Shown here piece by piece: positions 54,162-63,561 of a stretch of 64,000 bases of DNA. The first letter of the stretch is position 1; the number at the start of each line of letters is the position of its first letter. The stretch covers positions 62,001 to 126,000 of the forward strand of contig PGXB01000001.1 of the NCBI GenBank assembly GCA_002838945.1, written 5' to 3'. The notes under the pieces are model-generated. The model worked only from the letters and a program-made list of their open reading frames with translations, searched no databases and was not told the DNA's origin. The position numbers and the translations under genes are program-made. This stretch comes from a candidate division Zixibacteria bacterium HGW-Zixibacteria-1. GTDB taxonomy: Bacteria > Zixibacteria > MSB-5A5 > GN15 > PGXB01.

Positions 54162-55448
54162 GTGACTTTAAAAGGCTTCAATGCATTTCAGATGGCTCAG
54201 GCTCAGTTCGATAAGGTCGCCGATATTCTTCAACTGGATGTCCCGACGCGCGATCTGCTGAGAGAACCGATGCGTGAATATTCATTCAGTATTCCCATTC
54301 GTATGGATGACGGCATATACAAAGTGTTCAGAGGTTTCCGGGTGCAGCACAATGATTCGCGCGGCCCGTGCAAGGGCGGCATCAGGTTCCACCCGCAGGA
54401 GACAATCGATACGGTGCGGGCGTTGTCGATGTGGATGACGTGGAAATGTTCCGTGGTCGACATTCCTCTGGGCGGCGGCAAGGGCGGTGTTATCTGCGAT
54501 CCGCACAACCTGAGCGCGAACGAGCAGGAACAGATTTGCCGCGGATGGGTCAGGCAGCTGGCCAAGGTGGTCGGCCCGCTGGCCGACGTTCCGGCGCCTG
54601 ATGTGATGACCTCATCACAGCACATGCTCTGGATGCTTGATGAATTCGAACATATTCACGGCAATAAATTCCCCGGTTTCATCACCGGCAAACCGGTCGG
54701 CATGGGGGGTTCGCTCGGACGAACCGAAGCGACCGGTTTCGGCGTGGTTTACACGATGCGCGAGGCGCTCAAGCAGTTGAATATCAGGCCGGAAGACACG
54801 ATTGCATCGGTGCAGGGATTCGGCAATGTCTCCCAGTATGCTATCAGGCTGTACACCCAGTTGGGCGGGAATGTGATCTGTGTTTCCTGCTGGGATCAAA
54901 ATGATCAGACCTCGTATTCCTTCAAGAAGAAAGACGGGATCGATATTGACGCGCTGTTGAAGATAACCGATCGATTCGGCGGTATCGACAAGGCCAAAGC
55001 CAAAGATCTGGGATATGAAGTTCTTCCGGGCGATGCCTGGATCGAGCAGGATGTGGATATCCTGATACCTGCGGCTCTCGAAAATCAAATCACGGCCGAA
55101 ACGGCTCCGAAAATGAGCAAGCGAGTAAAGGTTATCGCCGAAGGCGCCAACGGCCCGACCACTCCGGAAGCGGATAAGATTATCGAAGAGCGCAAAATAT
55201 TCCTGATTCCCGATTTTCTGGCCAATGCCGGCGGGGTTACCTGCAGTTATTTCGAGCAGGTTCAGAGCAATATGAACTACTTCTGGGAAAAGGATGAGGT
55301 TCTCGGCAAACTCGATATCAAGATGACCTCGGCCTTCCTGGCGGTCAGCGATATTGCCCGGAAACGGAAATTGTATATGCGTGACGCGGCCTATGTGATT
55401 TCGGTCGCGCGTGTCGCCCAGGCCTGCCATGACCGCGGCTGGGTTTAA
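54162..55448 (+). CDS. gdhA: Glutamate dehydrogenase (Glu/Leu/Phe/Val dehydrogenase family)
   Basis: Interconverts glutamate and 2-oxoglutarate plus ammonia. 428 residues, normal for the hexameric class. GTG start with GGAGGG at good spacing. Motifs: GPCKGGIRFHP, MTWKCSVVDIPLGGGKGGV with the catalytic lysine region, PAPDVMTSSQHMLW, and the Rossmann motif VQGFGNVSQYA. Cofactor preference cannot be read safely. Monocistronic, with its own promoter and terminator. Confidence 0.95.
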   Translation: MTLKGFNAFQMAQAQFDKVADILQLDVPTRDLLREPMREYSFSIPIRMDDGIYKVFRGFRVQHNDSRGPCKGGIRFHPQETIDTVRALSMWMTWKCSVVDIPLGGGKGGVICDPHNLSANEQEQICRGWVRQLAKVVGPLADVPAPDVMTSSQHMLWMLDEFEHIHGNKFPGFITGKPVGMGGSLGRTEATGFGVVYTMREALKQLNIRPEDTIASVQGFGNVSQYAIRLYTQLGGNVICVSCWDQNDQTSYSFKKKDGIDIDALLKITDRFGGIDKAKAKDLGYEVLPGDAWIEQDVDILIPAALENQITAETAPKMSKRVKVIAEGANGPTTPEADKIIEERKIFLIPDFLANAGGVTCSYFEQVQSNMNYFWEKDEVLGKLDIKMTSAFLAVSDIARKRKLYMRDAAYVISVARVAQACHDRGWV

Positions 55449-55478
55449 GAACCAGGAAAACCCGTTTTTTATATAAAT

Positions 55479-55512
55479 CCGCCGCGGCTGTTTGGGGCCG
55501 CGGCGGTTTCTT
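55479..55512 (+). terminator. Rho-independent terminator of gdhA
   Basis: Perfect 10-bp stem CCGCCGCGGC/GCCGCGGCGG with an 8-nt loop, followed by a T-rich tail (TTTCTTGT). Confidence 0.88.
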
Positions 55513-55603
55513 GTATTGACTTCCGAGGATTAATGCCGAATAATTAGATAAACAAGGGTTTCAACCGGTTGGGATATTTTAATAAAGAAAATCGGCAGCA
55601 GTT

Positions 55604-57358
55604 ATGACGCACAAGCGCCTTCAAATTTCGCCCGATAGTCTGCCCGCATTCGACCGAAGGTTTTTCGAATCGGACAGTGCCATCAGTCGCATCGGGAGCG
55701 GCGCGATCGGCGGTAAAGCTTCGGGACTGGCTTTCATCAAGGATGCCCTGCACAACCAATTTGGACAAGATGGTTTTGAGGGGATCATGTTGGGCATTCC
55801 GAGGATGGTTGTCCTGACCACAGCTTTGTTCGACCGCTTCATGGAACATAATAAGCTTCATGAAGTCGCGTTTTCGGGGCAGCCCGACGAATATATCGCC
55901 CATGCTTTCAACAGGGGTGAGCTTCCGGCCGACATAATCGGCGATTTAAGGGCGTTGATCGCATCGGTGCATGCGCCGCTGGCCATCCGCTCATCGAGTC
56001 TGCTCGAGGATGATCTCTACGAGCCGTTCGCCGGGGTCTATGCCACCAAGATGATACCCAACAATCAGCCCGACGCCGACACCCGGTTCAAAAGATTTAT
56101 CGAGGCGATCAAGTTCGTTTACGCTTCGACATTTTTCAAATCGGCGCGGGATTATCATCGGTTCACCGGCCATCCGACCGAGGAAGAAAAAATGGCGGTG
56201 ATTGTGCAGGAGGTGGTCGGTCTCAGGCACTACGAGCGTTTTTATCCCAACCTTTCGGGGGTGGCGCGGTCGTACAATTTCTATCCGATGGGGCGCTCGG
56301 CGCCGGAGGAAGGGGTGGTCGATCTGGCGCTCGGGCTGGGGAAGACCATTGTTGACGGCGGCCTGTGCTGGAGCTATTCCCCGGCGCATCCGCGGGCCAA
56401 TCTGCCGGTGTCATCGGCCGGGGAATTGATCAAGAAAACACAAAGCTTGTTTTGGGCGGTCAACATGGGCAAGCCGCCGGAGCATGATCCGGTCAGGGAA
56501 ACTGAATATCTGATACAGGGGAACCTGGCCGAAGCGGAGTACGACGGGACCCTTCGCCACGCCGCTTCCACCTATCGTTTGGCCGACGACCGGCTGGTCA
56601 TGGGATTGGGAAGCGCCGGGCCGCGGGTGGTGACATTCGCACCGGTATTGCAGGCGGAGACGGTCAAGCTGAATGGTCTGATTGTAAAATTGATGAAGCT
56701 GTGCGAGGAGGCGGTCGGCAGTGCGGTCGAGATCGAATTCGCGATGACTTTTCAGGAGAGACCTGAGGCGGCGGTGCGATTCGGGTTTTTGCAGGTGCGG
56801 CCGATGGTTGTCTCGGACGCCCGGATAGATATCGTCGATGGGGAGATGAATGGTGCTAATGTTCTGGCGGCGACGGATCATGCGCTCGGCAACGGTCAGG
56901 TAAACAGCATAAGCGACGTCGTCTATGTTATGCCGGAGAAGTTTAATGCGGCCAGAACCCGGCAGGTGGCGGGCGAGCTGGATGAGATGAATCACGGGCT
57001 GACCGAAAAAAAGCGACCGTATCTGTTAATCGGTTTCGGGCGCTGGGGCAGTTCCGATCCGTGGCTGGGAATACCGGTGGAGTGGAGCCAGGTTTCGGGA
57101 GCGGCGGTTATCGTGGAAGCGACGACACCGGAGATGAATGTCGAATTGAGTCAGGGGGCGCATTTCTTTCACAACCTGACATCTTTCCAGATTTTTTATT
57201 TTGCAATAAACCATGCCGGCCCATACCGTATCAACTGGGACTGGCTGAATCGACAGAAAACCGTCCAGGAAGCCGAATATGTTCGGCATGTAACATTGGC
57301 AAAACCGCTGCGGATAAAGGTCGATGGCCGCAAAGGCAGGGGAGTGATCCTGATATGA
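55604..57358 (+). CDS. PPDK-N/ATP-grasp domain protein without the phosphohistidine or PEP domains
   Basis: 584 residues. The nucleotide-binding part resembles the N-terminal domain of pyruvate phosphate dikinase and PEP synthase: AIGGKASGLAFIK (~34-46), LAIRSSSLLEDDLYEPFAGVY (~127) and the metal-site block VEIEFAM...FLQVRPMV (~375-405). The phosphohistidine swivel and the TIM barrel are absent. Instead there is a C-terminal module IGFGRWGSSDPWLGIPV ... GAHFFHNL that the next protein shares. It may phosphorylate an unidentified substrate. The ribosome site is weak. It overlaps the next gene as ATGA. Confidence 0.82.
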   Translation: MTHKRLQISPDSLPAFDRRFFESDSAISRIGSGAIGGKASGLAFIKDALHNQFGQDGFEGIMLGIPRMVVLTTALFDRFMEHNKLHEVAFSGQPDEYIAHAFNRGELPADIIGDLRALIASVHAPLAIRSSSLLEDDLYEPFAGVYATKMIPNNQPDADTRFKRFIEAIKFVYASTFFKSARDYHRFTGHPTEEEKMAVIVQEVVGLRHYERFYPNLSGVARSYNFYPMGRSAPEEGVVDLALGLGKTIVDGGLCWSYSPAHPRANLPVSSAGELIKKTQSLFWAVNMGKPPEHDPVRETEYLIQGNLAEAEYDGTLRHAASTYRLADDRLVMGLGSAGPRVVTFAPVLQAETVKLNGLIVKLMKLCEEAVGSAVEIEFAMTFQERPEAAVRFGFLQVRPMVVSDARIDIVDGEMNGANVLAATDHALGNGQVNSISDVVYVMPEKFNAARTRQVAGELDEMNHGLTEKKRPYLLIGFGRWGSSDPWLGIPVEWSQVSGAAVIVEATTPEMNVELSQGAHFFHNLTSFQIFYFAINHAGPYRINWDWLNRQKTVQEAEYVRHVTLAKPLRIKVDGRKGRGVILI

Positions 57359-60300
57359 GTGAAAACAAGAATTTTATGGACCGGCTGGCGCAGGATCTTC
57401 AGGAAAGATCCAAGGAGCTGAATTGCATCTATCAGATCGAGGAAATACTGAGCAATCTGAAGGACGATACTCTTGATGAGATAATGATACAGATCGCTTA
57501 CGTGATTCCTTCCGGTTTTCAGTATCCCGAGCAGTGCGAAGCCAAAGTCACCATAGATAATGTAATTTTTAAATCATCGGATTTCGAAGAAACAAGCTGG
57601 TGCTTCAGCGTCGATATTATCGCACAGGAAATGGTCGTGGGGGCCATAACGGTGTACTACACCGAGGAGATACCCCGGCACGATAACGGGCCGTTCCTGA
57701 AGGAGGAAATAAAACTTCTCCATTCCATTGCCGAGAGACTCGGGCATTTTGTCATGCACCAGCGGCTAAAGCAGGTTATCGAAAAACTTCAGAGCACCGA
57801 TCGGACGATGCATACTCCGGGCCGCGGTGAATGGCCGGTTATTCTCGAACTGCTTCGCCAGACCGATAGTAACCTGTACCTGAGCGTTTCCAGGAAAATA
57901 TTGAACTTCCTCTGCTGGAGCGGAATACAGGAAGCGGAGAAACTGATCCAGACGTTCAGCCCCGAGGATGTTACCTATGATGACGGCGATCCGGAAACCT
58001 GGAACCAGCCGCGTCGTCGAAACGTGCATGACTTCCCGGTCGATTTCTCATCGGCCGCTTTCGCGGTTGCCACAAAATATCTCAGCGATCACGAAATCGT
58101 CCGCCTGCTCCAGAAATGGATACAGGAAGACCGGCTGAGTTTTCTGGTTCAGGTTGTCAACCGCAACCTGTCGCTTTCCGCTGTCGCTGATGCCATCCGG
58201 AAGTACTATGATCTTGTGGCCGATGACCCGGAGGCATCATCGCCCAACAAGCGCGGTATTCAGGTTTCGCTGATTCGGAGGTTTTTGTCGGATCAACTCC
58301 AGTATATCAATGTCGCCAAAAATTTCATAGGCATCCGGGATTTTTACCATCTCCTGCAAAAAGTCATTTTCAGTACCGAGAGTCACGGCAAACTCGGGGG
58401 CAAGAGCGCCGGAATGTACCTGGCGGCCCAGATTCTCAAGAAAAAGGCGAAGGATAACAGCCTGCTGCGTGATGTCAGGACGCCCAAAACATGGTACATA
58501 AGTTCCGACGTTCTCCTGCATTTTATGACGTACAACGATTTCGAGGAAGTCGTCGAGCAGAAATACAAGGAAATCAACCAGGTGCGCCTGGAATATCCGG
58601 CGGTCGTTCAGACCTTCAAGCGGGCCAGGTTCCCTGCTGATATTATCCAGGGATTGTCGGTGGCGCTCGATGATTTCGGCGAGCATCCGTTGATTGTCCG
58701 CAGTTCCAGTCTTCTCGAGGACCGCATGGGCGCGGCCTTTTCCGGTAAGTACAAAAGCCTGTTTTTGGCCAACCAGGGGAGCAAACAACAGCGGCTGGAG
58801 GCACTGCTCGACGGTATCGCCGAAGTGTATGCCTCGACCTTCAGCCCCGATCCCATCGAATACCGGGCCGAGCGCGGCCTGATCGATTTCGGCGAGGAGA
58901 TGGGCATCATGATCCAGGAAGTGGTCGGCTCGAGGGTGGGCAAATACTTTATGCCGGCCTATGCGGGGGTGGCTTTCAGCCGCAACGAATTCCGCTGGTC
59001 GCCGCGCATCAAACGCGAGGATGGACTGGTGCGGCTGGTGCCGGGTCTGGGCACACGTGCCGTCGATCGACTTAGCGATGATTACCCGGTCCTGCTGGCG
59101 CCCGGGCAACCGGGGCTGAGAGTCAACATTGATCCCGAAGAAGTGGTCCGTTATTCGCCAAAGAAAATGGACGTCATCGACGTGGAGTCGAACAGTTTCA
59201 AGTCTATCGAAATAAGTGATTTCCTGAAGGAATTCGGTTTCGAGCTGCCGGGAATCAACAATATTGTCTCGATTTACAAAGACGGTCACATCAGCAAGCC
59301 GATTGCGATGAGTGTCGATTTTGACAAAGAGCAACTGGTTGCCAATTTCGAGGGACTTATCAGTGGAACACAATTCGTGAAAAAGATGGAACTGATTCTC
59401 AAGACGCTCGAGGAGACGCTCAACACACCGGTCGATATCGAATTCGCCTCGGACGGACAGTATTTTTACATTTTGCAGTGCCGCCCGCAAAGTTACTCGG
59501 AAGAAAGCCGGCCGGCGCCGATTCCGAAAGATGTTCCTCAAAAACAGATTATTTTCACCGCCGAGAAGTATATCTCCAACGGGCGCGTTCCCGACATAAC
59601 CCATATTGTCTATGTGGACCCGGAAAACTACGGCCTCCTGAACGAGCGTGACGACATGCTGGCGGTGGGGCAAGCGGTCGGCAAATTGAATAAGCTTCTG
59701 CCCAAACGTCAATTTCTCCTGATGGGTCCGGGGCGCTGGGGAAGCCGCGGCGATATCAAACTGGGCGTCAATGTAACTTATTCGGAGATCAATAACTCGG
59801 CGATGCTGATAGAAATTGCGCGAAAGAAGGGGAACTATGTTCCCGATCTTTCATTCGGCACCCACTTTTTCCAGGACCTGGTCGAGTCCGGGATCAGGTA
59901 CCTGCCGCTCTACCCGGATGACGAGGGCATTGTCTTCAACGAGGTCTTTTTGAAGAACTCCAAGAATATTCTGTCCGAAGTTCTGCCGGACTATGCCCGT
60001 CTGGCAGAAACCATCAGATTGATCGATGTCCCCCAGAGCACCTCAGGCAAGGTGTTGCAGGTCTTGATGAACTCGGACCTCGAGGAAGCCATGGGCATCC
60101 TGGCGGAGCCATTGTCGCAATACGAATCGCCGGTGATCAGGATCGAGGGCAAGGATCATCACAAGGACGATTTCTGGCGGTGGCGGACCAAGATGATTGA
60201 GTGTTTGGCGGCCAATTTCGATATGGATAAATACGGTGTCGTCGGTTTATATCTGATCGGGAGCACCAAGAATGCCACGGCCGGACCGGCCAGCGACATC

Positions 60301-60546
60301 GATATTCTGGTGCATTTCCGGGGGACGCCTTCGCAGATGAAAGCACTTCAGCATTATTTCGAAGGCTGCGGCAATTGTCTATCGGAGGTCAATTATCTCA
60401 GGACGGGTTATCGCACGAAAAACATCCTTGATGCGCACATTATTACCGACGAAGATATTATGAGGCGAACCAGTTTTGCGGCCAAGATAGGGGCCGTGAC
60501 CGATGCCGCCCGTCCGCTCAAACTGAAAAAAGACCTGCCCTCATGA
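57355..60546 (+). CDS. GAF-like + PPDK-N/ATP-grasp + nucleotidyltransferase fusion protein
   Basis: 1,063 residues from ATG 57355 (the frame is open upstream, but that part lies inside the preceding gene). Residues ~1-150 look GAF-like with an N-terminal coiled coil. A helical region follows to ~330. The PPDK-N/ATP-grasp domain has LGGKSAGMYLAAQIL, LIVRSSSLLEDRMGAAFSGKY and VDIEFASDGQYFYILQCRPQ. The module GPGRWGSRGDIKLGVNV ... GTHFFQDL is shared with the preceding protein. The last ~150 residues are a Pol-beta-type nucleotidyltransferase (LYLIGSTKNATAGPASDIDI) with the metal-binding DxD. The combination suggests nucleotide-dependent control of a phosphotransfer pair. The overlap with the upstream gene implies a complex. 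Confidence 0.82.
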   Translation: MSENKNFMDRLAQDLQERSKELNCIYQIEEILSNLKDDTLDEIMIQIAYVIPSGFQYPEQCEAKVTIDNVIFKSSDFEETSWCFSVDIIAQEMVVGAITVYYTEEIPRHDNGPFLKEEIKLLHSIAERLGHFVMHQRLKQVIEKLQSTDRTMHTPGRGEWPVILELLRQTDSNLYLSVSRKILNFLCWSGIQEAEKLIQTFSPEDVTYDDGDPETWNQPRRRNVHDFPVDFSSAAFAVATKYLSDHEIVRLLQKWIQEDRLSFLVQVVNRNLSLSAVADAIRKYYDLVADDPEASSPNKRGIQVSLIRRFLSDQLQYINVAKNFIGIRDFYHLLQKVIFSTESHGKLGGKSAGMYLAAQILKKKAKDNSLLRDVRTPKTWYISSDVLLHFMTYNDFEEVVEQKYKEINQVRLEYPAVVQTFKRARFPADIIQGLSVALDDFGEHPLIVRSSSLLEDRMGAAFSGKYKSLFLANQGSKQQRLEALLDGIAEVYASTFSPDPIEYRAERGLIDFGEEMGIMIQEVVGSRVGKYFMPAYAGVAFSRNEFRWSPRIKREDGLVRLVPGLGTRAVDRLSDDYPVLLAPGQPGLRVNIDPEEVVRYSPKKMDVIDVESNSFKSIEISDFLKEFGFELPGINNIVSIYKDGHISKPIAMSVDFDKEQLVANFEGLISGTQFVKKMELILKTLEETLNTPVDIEFASDGQYFYILQCRPQSYSEESRPAPIPKDVPQKQIIFTAEKYISNGRVPDITHIVYVDPENYGLLNERDDMLAVGQAVGKLNKLLPKRQFLLMGPGRWGSRGDIKLGVNVTYSEINNSAMLIEIARKKGNYVPDLSFGTHFFQDLVESGIRYLPLYPDDEGIVFNEVFLKNSKNILSEVLPDYARLAETIRLIDVPQSTSGKVLQVLMNSDLEEAMGILAEPLSQYESPVIRIEGKDHHKDDFWRWRTKMIECLAANFDMDKYGVVGLYLIGSTKNATAGPASDIDILVHFRGTPSQMKALQHYFEGCGNCLSEVNYLRTGYRTKNILDAHIITDEDIMRRTSFAAKIGAVTDAARPLKLKKDLPS

Positions 60547-61407
60547 TTTGATCAGCTCCCTGACGGCCCGGCCGGGATCTTCCGGATCAAAGCGAACCAG
60601 GGCCAACTCATCGCCGTCATGGGCCGCCGACAGGGCCACCGTCCGGCCGATTATTTCCATCCAGGCGCCGGTCAACCGGGCCGATTCATGTACATGGCCG
60701 TGAAGCGTCAGCAAAGGCTGCCTTTCGGCTATAAAATTTTTGACAGCCATGCTTCCGACATGGATTTCAATCGGGACATGATCGATCATTTTCCCATCCA
60801 GCGCGGCGCGGTCGAGCTGGCTCTTATACGGAGGTGAGTGGAATAGAAATATGGCATTTTCCATCCCGGCATCGGCGGTCAGTCTTTCCAGATCTTTGGC
60901 AATGGTGGCATGTTTTCGCTCGTAAGCGGAAACCGGGATGCTGAGCCAGCCTTCTTCGGGCGAAATACAGCCCGGATCGACATAACGCGAAACATCATAC
61001 CTTTCCCAATCCTTCAGTTGAAATGGGGATGGGGGCACATAGGCGTAACCATAGACATGATATTTGTCGAACTTGATTTCGCGGTCATGGATATATTCCC
61101 AGACGCCGCGACCGGCCGCATCATATACCGCCGCTTCGACAAAACGGCCGTCATCATTCCCGAGAATCAGGAAAATACGCGGATAGCCGCCGGCCAGCCG
61201 CTCATGCAGTTTCATAAAACCGGGGACAAGAAAGCCATTGATGAAATCCCGGTGTCCGGGGTCAAGCGAGGTGATCGAGGCCACCGCGGAGGGCATAATA
61301 TCGCCGCCGAGGAATAAGGCGGCCGGGCGTTCTTCGAGGATTCTATCGAAAAGGATTTTATACCGAGTCTCTGAGCCATGCAGATCGGAAACAAAAAAAC
61401 AGTTCAT
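60541..61407 (-). CDS. Calcineurin-like metallophosphoesterase
   Basis: 288 residues. The five metal-site blocks appear in order: FVSDLHGS, GGDIMP, LGNDDGR, FLFHSPPY and LHGHVHES. The substrate is unknown. Its stop overlaps the stop of the converging fusion gene by 6 bp (TCATGA). Confidence 0.88.
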   Translation of the reverse strand: MNCFFVSDLHGSETRYKILFDRILEERPAALFLGGDIMPSAVASITSLDPGHRDFINGFLVPGFMKLHERLAGGYPRIFLILGNDDGRFVEAAVYDAAGRGVWEYIHDREIKFDKYHVYGYAYVPPSPFQLKDWERYDVSRYVDPGCISPEEGWLSIPVSAYERKHATIAKDLERLTADAGMENAIFLFHSPPYKSQLDRAALDGKMIDHVPIEIHVGSMAVKNFIAERQPLLTLHGHVHESARLTGAWMEIIGRTVALSAAHDGDELALVRFDPEDPGRAVRELIKS

Positions 61408-61611
61408 TGCAATTCCCAGCCATTTTCAAGATAAAAAATCCCCGGCCCCGTTACCATCGGTTATCAAGATACTGATTTTACCGATTCTTGTCCCCTCAAA
61501 AATTAAAAAATGATGGAGCCGGCCGTAATTCTCATTCCGGCAGTTGCTTCCTGCGAGAATCTGATGTATATATGGTTTCGGAAATTTTGCAGATTTAGAG
61601 GTGAGCAAAAA

Positions 61612-62568
61612 ATGAAGAAAATTTTAATAACGGGAGCGGTCGGGCAGATTGGTTCGGAGTTGACGACCGCCCTCAAAAAACGGTATGGAAAAGAGAATGT
61701 CGTCGCCAGCGATATCAGAACGCCGGCCGGTTTCGATTCGCACAATGACGGCCCGTTCGAGTTTCTCGACTGTCTCGATCCGAATCATATTACCCGGGCC
61801 ATGCAGATTTATAATTTCGACACCATTTATCATCTGGCGGCTCTGCTTTCGGCCGTCGGCGAAGCCAAGCCGAATCATGCCTGGCAGGTAAATATAAACG
61901 GCTTATATAATATTCTGGAAGCGGCGCGACAGTATCGCTGCGCCCTGTTCGTCCCCAGTTCGATCGGCGCCTTTGGCAAGGGTACGCCTCAGAACGGCAC
62001 ACCTCAGGATACGATACAGCGGCCGGACACGATGTACGGCGTCACCAAAGTGGCGGGGGAGCTTCTGTGCGACTATTATCATAAGCGGTTCGGGCTGGAT
62101 ACGCGCGGCCTTCGTTTTCCCGGGTTGATATCATATGAAACCGAGCCGGGCGGCGGCACCACCGATTATGCGGTCGAAATATATTATGAGGCCCTGAGGC
62201 ACGGGAAGTACACCTGTTATCTCGGAGCCGACACCCGTCTGGATATGATGTATATGCCCGACGCCATCAGGGGGATGATCGACCTGATGGAGGCCGATCC
62301 GAATAAATTGATTCACCGCAACGCTTTCAATGTTACGGCCATGAATTTCACACCGGAGCAGATCGCGGATGAAATCAGAAAACATATTCCGGATTTCGAA
62401 ATCGAGTACAAAATTGATCCGGTCAGGCAGGCTATTGCCGATTCATGGCCGAATTACCTCGATGACTCGGCCGCCCGCGAAGAATGGGGCTGGAACCCAA
62501 CCTATAACCTCGAGACCATGACAAGCGACATGCTGGAAAAACTGGCCAAAAAAATCAACCGGCCATAG
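61612..62568 (+). CDS. tdh: SDR-type L-threonine 3-dehydrogenase
   Basis: Oxidises L-threonine to 2-amino-3-ketobutyrate with NAD+. 318 residues from ATG 61612 (AGAGGTGAG upstream; the frame runs back to 61510 with an unrelated extension). Rossmann motif [25 protein letters not shown]; catalytic serine region PSSIGAFG and YGVTKVAGE with the Tyr-Lys pair; [38 protein letters not shown]. These match the bacterial short-chain threonine dehydrogenases and not sugar epimerases. The usual partner, 2-amino-3-ketobutyrate CoA ligase, is not here. Confidence 0.85.
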   Translation: MKKILITGAVGQIGSELTTALKKRYGKENVVASDIRTPAGFDSHNDGPFEFLDCLDPNHITRAMQIYNFDTIYHLAALLSAVGEAKPNHAWQVNINGLYNILEAARQYRCALFVPSSIGAFGKGTPQNGTPQDTIQRPDTMYGVTKVAGELLCDYYHKRFGLDTRGLRFPGLISYETEPGGGTTDYAVEIYYEALRHGKYTCYLGADTRLDMMYMPDAIRGMIDLMEADPNKLIHRNAFNVTAMNFTPEQIADEIRKHIPDFEIEYKIDPVRQAIADSWPNYLDDSAAREEWGWNPTYNLETMTSDMLEKLAKKINRP

Positions 62569-62596
62569 AAACCGTAATCGAGACAGAGCGACGAGC

Positions 62597-63370
62597 ATGA
62601 AAGTAATCAGACTGGTTTCCTGGAATGTCAACGGGATCAGGGCGGTTCAGCGTAAAAACGGTTTCGACTGGTTTTTCGAGGCCCGGCCGCATATACTCTG
62701 TCTTCAGGAAACCAAAGCAACCGCCGAGCAATTCCCTTCGGAATTAACCGAATCAGACGGTTATCATAACTATTCATCAGCCGCAGAAAAAAAAGGTTAC
62801 AGCGGGGTGGCTGTCTTTTCCCAGCTTAAACCGCGTAATGTTCAACATGGATTCGGGATTGCCCGATTCGATACCGAGGGCCGCATATTAATCTGTGATT
62901 ACGGCAAGTTTCTTCTTTACAACATTTATTTCCCGAATGGGAAGGCTTCAAAGGAGCGGCTGAAATACAAGCTGGAGTTCTATGATGCTTTCCTGGATCA
63001 TGCCGAGACCATGAAAAAAGCGGGCAAGGATATTATTGTCTGCGGTGATGTCAACACGGCTCACAAGGAAATCGACCTGGCCCACCCCAAAGAAAACGAG
63101 AAAACTTCCGGCTTTCTGCCGGAAGAAAGGGCCTGGCTGGATAAGCTGATCAAGCACCGCTATATTGACACTTTAAGGATGTTCAATGATCAGCCGGGGC
63201 AATATACCTGGTGGGATGTGAAAAGCCGGGCCAGGGAGAGGAATGTCGGCTGGAGAATTGATTATTTTTTTGTCAGCGAGTCGCTTAAAAAGCGGATTAA
63301 AAGAGCCCACATTTTCCCGGAAATTGCCGGTTCGGATCATTGCCCGACAGCCATCGACCTTCAAATATAG
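62597..63370 (+). CDS. xth: Exodeoxyribonuclease III / AP endonuclease
   Basis: 257 residues. Repairs abasic sites and trims 3' ends. Family motifs: [52 protein letters not shown] and GSDHCP. With the uracil-DNA glycosylase at 48 kb it completes the first two steps of base excision repair. It starts 28 nt after tdh and ends at a terminator. Confidence 0.95.
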   Translation: MKVIRLVSWNVNGIRAVQRKNGFDWFFEARPHILCLQETKATAEQFPSELTESDGYHNYSSAAEKKGYSGVAVFSQLKPRNVQHGFGIARFDTEGRILICDYGKFLLYNIYFPNGKASKERLKYKLEFYDAFLDHAETMKKAGKDIIVCGDVNTAHKEIDLAHPKENEKTSGFLPEERAWLDKLIKHRYIDTLRMFNDQPGQYTWWDVKSRARERNVGWRIDYFFVSESLKKRIKRAHIFPEIAGSDHCPTAIDLQI

Positions 63371-63394
63371 ACCCTTTGAAATTGTGAGATTCTT

Positions 63395-63424
63395 AAGGCC
63401 GAGTCAAAATTCGGCCTTTTTTTT
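63395..63424 (+). terminator. Rho-independent terminator after xth
   Basis: AAGGCCGA pairs with TCGGCCTT across an 8-nt loop; a run of eight T follows. Confidence 0.9.
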
Positions 63425-63561
63425 GGTCATTCCGGTTGTCTTTCTAAAATTTATTTCGTTGTTATTCATTGGCTTAGAAAAATCTTTCAAAAAAACTGCT
63501 TTGGGGGTATTGACAGGTTAATGAAAACCGATATCTTTAAGAAAACTCAGAATTCTCAGAA

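Noticed and set aside
58237-59712. 491-codon minus-strand frame opposite the PPDK-N/nucleotidyltransferase gene
   Set aside because: Antisense shadow with no recognisable features.
61408-61611. N-terminal extension of the threonine dehydrogenase frame
   Set aside because: The internal ATG 61612 has a good ribosome site and begins exactly at the Rossmann motif.
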